Assembly (NCBI RefSeq): GCF_963662255.1
Contig: NW_026912062.1
Span: 372,001 to 436,000, forward strand
Reading direction: 5' to 3'
Source: Cinclus cinclus
Taxonomy: Eukaryota > Chordata > Aves > Passeriformes > Cinclidae
Length of the DNA: 64,000 bases
Below the pieces are notes generated by a model that worked only from the letters and a program-made list of their open reading frames with translations, did not search any database and had not been told where the DNA came from. Of the stretch, positions 60,291-64,000 are shown in pieces. Each line of letters starts with the position of its first letter. Within the stretch, counting starts at the first letter, position 1. Both the position numbers and the translations under genes were made by a program.

Positions 60291-62179
60291 AAAATTCCAT
60301 AAGGACGAGGATTTCTCCCAGACCAAAGCTGCCCCCTCCTCCAAACCTGGCTGCCATCGGTGGCCCAAACGCGCCCTACAAAATGACATCTGCCAAGTGG
60401 GCTCCTGAGTTTGGCTTCTTGGGGGAAAGTGCCTCCTTTCGGAGCCAACTTGCCTGCAGCCCGTGCTGGGCTTTAGACTACAAAAATTCCATAACGACGA
60501 GGATATCTCCCAGACCAAAGCTGCCCCCTCCTCCAAACCTGGCTGCCATCGGAGGCCCAAACGCGCCCCACAAAATGACATCTGCATTGAGGGTTCTTGA
60601 GTTTGGCTTCTTGGGGAAAAGTGCCTCCTTTCGGAGCCAACTTGCCTAACTTGCCTGCGGCCCGTCCTGGGCTTTTGCTACAAAAATTCCATAAGGACGA
60701 GGATTTCTCCCAGACCAAAGCTGCCCCCTCCTCCAAACCTGGCTGCCATCGGAGGTCCAAAATCGCCCTACAAAATGACATCTGCATTGTGGCTTCTTGA
60801 GTTTGGCTTCTTGGGGAAAAGTGCCTCCTATCAAAGCAACTTGCCTAACTTGCATGCGGCCCATGCGGGGTTTTTTCCTACAAAAATTCCATAAGGACGA
60901 GGATTTCTCCCAGACCAAAGCTGCCCCCTCCTCCAAACCTGGCTGCCATCGGAGGCCCAAACGCGCCCTACAAAATGACACCTGCCAAGTGGGCTCTTGA
61001 GTTTGGGTTCTTGGGGAAAAGTGACTCCTTTCAAAACCAACTTGCCTGCGTCCCGTCCCGGGCTTTTGCTACAAAAATTCCATAAGGACGAGGATTCCTC
61101 CCAGACCAAAGCTGCCCCCTCCTCCAAACCTGGCTGCCATCGGAGGCCCAAACGCGCCCTACAAAATGACATCTGCATTGTGGGTTCTTGAGTTTGGCTT
61201 CTTGGGGAAAAGTGCCTCCTTTCAAAGCAACTTGCCTAACTTGCCTGCGGCCCATGCGGGGTTTTTGCCTACAAAAATTCCATAAGGACGAGGATTTCTC
61301 CCAGACCAAAGCTGCCCCCTCCTCCAAACCTGGCTGCCATCGGAGGCCCAAACGCGCCCTACAAAATGACACCTGCCAAGTGGGCTCTTGAGTTTGGCTT
61401 CTTGGGGAAAAATGACTCCTTTCAAAACCAACTTGCCTGCGTCCCGTCCCGGGCTTTTGCTACAAAAATTCCATAAGGACGAGGATTCCTCCCAGACCAA
61501 AGCTGCTCCCTCCTCCAAACCTGGCTGCCATCGGAGGCCCAAACGCGCCCTACAAAATGACATCTGCCAAGTGGGCTCTTGAGTTTGGCTTTCTGGGGAA
61601 AAGTGCCTCCTTTCGGAGTCAACTTGCCTGCGGCCCATGCAGGGCTTTTGCCTACAAAAATTCCATAAGGACGAGGATTTCTCCCAGACCAAAGCTGCCC
61701 CCTCCTCCAAACCTGGCTGCCATCGGAGGCCCAAACGTGCCCTACAAAATGACATCTGCCAAGTGGGCTCTTGAGTTTGGCTTCTTGGGAGGAAGTACCT
61801 CCTTTCAAAGCCAACTTGCCTGCGGCCCGTCCTGGGCTTTTGCCTACAAAAATTCCATAAGGACGAGGATTTCTCCCAGACCAAAGCTGCCCCCTCCTCC
61901 AAACCTGGCTGCCATTGGAGGCCCAAACGCGCCCTACAAAATGACATCTGCCAAGTGGGCTCTTGAGTTTGGCTTCTTGGGGGAAAGTGCCTCCTTTCAA
62001 AGCCAACTTGCCTAACTAGCCTGCGGCCCGTGCTGGGCTTTAGACTACAAAAATTCCATAAGGACGAGGATTTCTCCCAGACCAAAGCTGCCCCCTCCTC
62101 CAAACCTGGCTGCCATCAGAGGCCCAAACGCGCCCTACAAAATGACATCTGCCAAGTGGGCTCTTGAGTTTGGCTTCTT
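60291..62179 (+). repeat. Dispersed 1.9-kb block R, copy 2
   Basis: Counterpart of 27,225-29,113, 33,066 bp downstream. It includes both copies of the 391-bp duplication, so that duplication predates the spread of the block. Differences from copy 1 include ggggttttttcc (60,867) and gagtttgggttc (61,001). It runs on into a stretch (62,040-62,800) that matches 12,141-12,900 at 49,899 bp, sharing the GGATCC site at 62,200. Confidence 0.82.
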
Positions 62180-64000
62180 GGGGAAAAGTGCCTCCTTTCG
62201 GATCCAACTTGCCTAACTTGCCTGCGGCCCGTCCTGGGCTTTTGCCTCCAAAAATTCCAGAAGGACGAGGATTTCTCCCAGACCAAAGCTGCCCCCTCCT
62301 CCAAACCTGGCTGCCATCGGAGGCCCAAACGCGCCCCACAAAATGACACCTGCAATGAGGGTTCTTGAGTTTGGCTTCCTGGAGAAAAGTGCCTCCTTTC
62401 GGAGTCAACTTGCCTGCGGCCCATGCAGGGCTTTTGCCTACAAAAATTCCAGAAGGACGAGGATTTCTCCCAGACCAAAGCTGCCCCCTCCTCCAAACCT
62501 GGCTGCCATCGGAGGCCCAAACGCGCCCTACAAAATGACACCTGCCAAGTGGGCTCTTGAGTTTGGCTTCTTGGGTGGAAGTGCCTCCTTTCAAAGCCAA
62601 CTTGCCTGCGGCCCGTCCTGGGCTTCTGCCTACAAAAATTCCATAAGGACGAGGATTTCTCCCAGACCAAAGCTGCCCCCTCCTCCAAACCTGGCTGCCA
62701 TCGGAGGCCCAAACACGCCCTACAAAATGACATCTGCCAAGTGGGCTCTTGAGTTTGGCTTCTTGCGGAAAAGTGCCTCCTTTCAAAGCCAACTTGCCTA
62801 ACTAGCCTGCGGCCCGTGCTGGGCATTAGACTACAAAAATTCCATAACGACGAGGATTTCTCCCAGACCAAAGCTGCCCCCTCCTCCAAACCTGGCTGCC
62901 ATCAGAGGCCCAAACGCGCCCTACAAAATGACATCTGCCAAGTGGGCTCTTGAGTTTGGCTTCTTGGGGAAAAGTGCCTCCTTTCGGAGCCAACTTGCCT
63001 AACTTGCCTGCGGCCCGTCCTGGGCTTTTGCCTCCAAAAATTCCAGAATGACGAGAATTTCTCCCAGGCCAAAGCTGCCCCCTCCTCCAAACCTGGCTGC
63101 CATCGGAGGCCCAAACTTGCCCTACAAAATGACACCTGCCAAGTGGGCTCTTGAGTTTGGCTTCTTGGGGAAAAGTGACTCCTTTCAAAACCAACTTGCC
63201 TGCGTCCCGTCCTGGGCTTTTGCTACAAAAATTCCATAAGGACGAGGATTCCTCCCAGACCAAAGCTGCCCCCTCCTCCAAACCTGGCTGCCATCGGAGG
63301 CCCAAACGCGCCCTACAAAAGGACATCTGCATTGTGGGTTCTTGAGTTTGGCTTCTTGGGGAAAAGTGCCTCCTTTCAAAGCCAACTTGCCTAACTTGCC
63401 TGCGGCCCGTCCTGGGCTTTTGCCTACAAAAATTCCATAAGGACAAGGATTTCTCCCAGACCAAAGCTGCCCCCTCCTCCAAACCTGGCTGCCATCGGAG
63501 GCCCAAACGTGCCCTACAAAATGACATCTGCCAAGTGGGCTCTTGAGTTTGGCTTCTTGGGTGGAAGTACCTCCTTTCAAAGCCAACTTGCCTGCGGCCC
63601 GTCCTGGGCTTTTGCCTACAAAAATTCCATAAGGACGAGGATTTCTCCCAGACCAAAGCTGCCCCCTCCTCCAAACCTGGCTGCCATCGGAGGCCCAAAC
63701 GCGCCCCACAAAATGACATCTGCATTGAGGGTTCTTGAGTTTGGCTTCTTGGGGAAAAGTGCCTCCTTTCGGAGCCAACTTGCCTAACTTGCCTGCGGCC
63801 CATGCAGGGCTTTTGCCTACAAAAATTCCATAAGGACGAGGATTTCTCCCAGACCAAAGCTGCCCCCTCCTCCAAACCTGGCTGCCATCGGAGGCCCAAA
63901 CGCGCCCTACAAAATGACATCTGCATTGTGGGTTCTTGAGTTTGGCTTCCTGGGGAAATGTGCCTCCTTTCGGAGTCAACTTGCCTGCGGCCCATGCAGG
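62180..64000 (+). repeat. Satellite segment at the window end
   Basis: About nine monomers, with the last one cut by the window end. Its first part matches 12.2-12.9 kb and 15.7-16.4 kb. Later monomers carry the rare marks shared with unit 9 (cagaatgacgag near 63,045 and caaaaggacatc near 63,316). The array shows no sign of ending: the final bases, gcccatgcagg, are an ordinary monomer head. Confidence 0.8.

Larger units (their letters stand above)
1..64000 (+). repeat. Satellite DNA array, 192/201-bp monomers, fills the window
   Basis: Head-to-tail copies of one monomer run from the first base to the last, all in the same orientation. Using the landmark caaaaattcc, the first copies start at 1, 202, 394, 586, 778, 979, 1171, 1371, 1562, 1753, 1954, 2146, 2338 and 2539. 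The steps are 201, 192, 192, 192, 201, 192, 200, 191, 191, 201, 192, 192 and 201. The same landmarks recur in every stretch I read, with no unrelated insert of even 50 bp. The copy at 394 has 105 G+C out of 192. Copies differ from each other by a few percent. No promoter, RNA gene, intron-bearing gene or mobile element is visible. Function is not shown by sequence; satellites of this kind usually form constitutive heterochromatin, often at centromeres. The family itself was not recognised. Confidence 0.98.

Noticed and set aside
12301..62205. Restriction-site ladder from the GGATCC site at 12,301, 15,827 and 62,200
   Set aside because: Only three copies were noticed; they simply mark one duplicated segment and are not a feature of the monomer.
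1..64000. CRISPR array, because of regular direct repeats
   Set aside because: The units are 192-201 bp with no short repeat/spacer alternation and no cas genes; the whole unit is conserved, so there are no spacers.
1..64000. CENP-B box (pattern nTTCGnnnnAnnCGGGn)
   Set aside because: The only TTCG context is ttcggagccaac or ttcggagtcaac, which fails at the required A and the CGGG. I saw no match in the common monomer types on either strand, though I did not scan every copy.
1..64000. Tandemly repeated RNA genes (tRNA, 5S rRNA or snRNA clusters)
   Set aside because: No internal promoter boxes, cloverleaf or T-run terminators at a constant place in the monomer; the longest T runs are in ttttgcc and rarely exceed five.
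1..64000. Transposon-derived or viral sequence
   Set aside because: No terminal repeats, target-site duplications, poly(A) tails or protein motifs of polymerase, integrase or capsid in any frame I read.

Overview
The whole 64 kb window is one uninterrupted satellite DNA array from a eukaryote. I found no credible gene, RNA gene, transposon, CRISPR array or unique sequence. The unit is a roughly 192-bp monomer, about 55% GC by hand count of one copy and C-rich on the + strand (62 C against 43 G). It is repeated head to tail in one orientation about 327 times. A second length class of 201 bp carries a 9-bp insertion (TTGCCTAAC and relatives) next to the sequence TTGCCTGCGG. Rarer classes of 191 and 200 bp carry single-base deletions. 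The monomer is a multiple of 3 (64 or 67 codons), so any stop-free frame stays open for kilobases on both strands. The many long ORFs, up to 1,921 codons, are therefore by-products of the repeat and not genes.

The monomers are not shuffled at random. They carry linked private variants that show layered higher-order duplication. (i) Bases 1-5,990 recur at 16,260-21,485 with one 777-bp (4-monomer) length difference. (ii) A 3,526-bp, 18-monomer block at about 10,622-14,147 is followed directly by a near-identical second copy at 14,148-17,673; both contain the sequence of bases 1-1,414. (iii) A 2,541-bp, 13-monomer block at about 22,214-24,754 is duplicated in tandem at 24,755-27,295. (iv) About 1.9 kb at 27,225-29,113 reappears 33,066 bp away at 60,291-62,179, and contains a local 391-bp duplication. 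(v) From 30.3 to about 57.6 kb the array is organised around ten copies of one anchor cassette. They are separated by 17, 24, 16, 6, 26, 13, 9, 15 and 10 monomers, so the higher-order unit has a constant head and a variable-length body.

Organism: a eukaryote with a large, homogenised heterochromatic satellite. Many differences between monomers lie at CpG sites and are of TpG or CpA type (acgcg to acgtg, atcgg to atcag or attgg, gacgag to gacaag or gatgag, tgcgg to tgcag). Hand-counted CpG observed/expected is about 0.43. This points to germline cytosine methylation, as in vertebrates or plants. Satellites of about 190 bp are known in several birds, but I did not recognise this sequence and cannot search for it. 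A bird or other vertebrate is only a guess. Likely settings are a centromere, pericentromere, or a sex- or micro-chromosome heterochromatin block.
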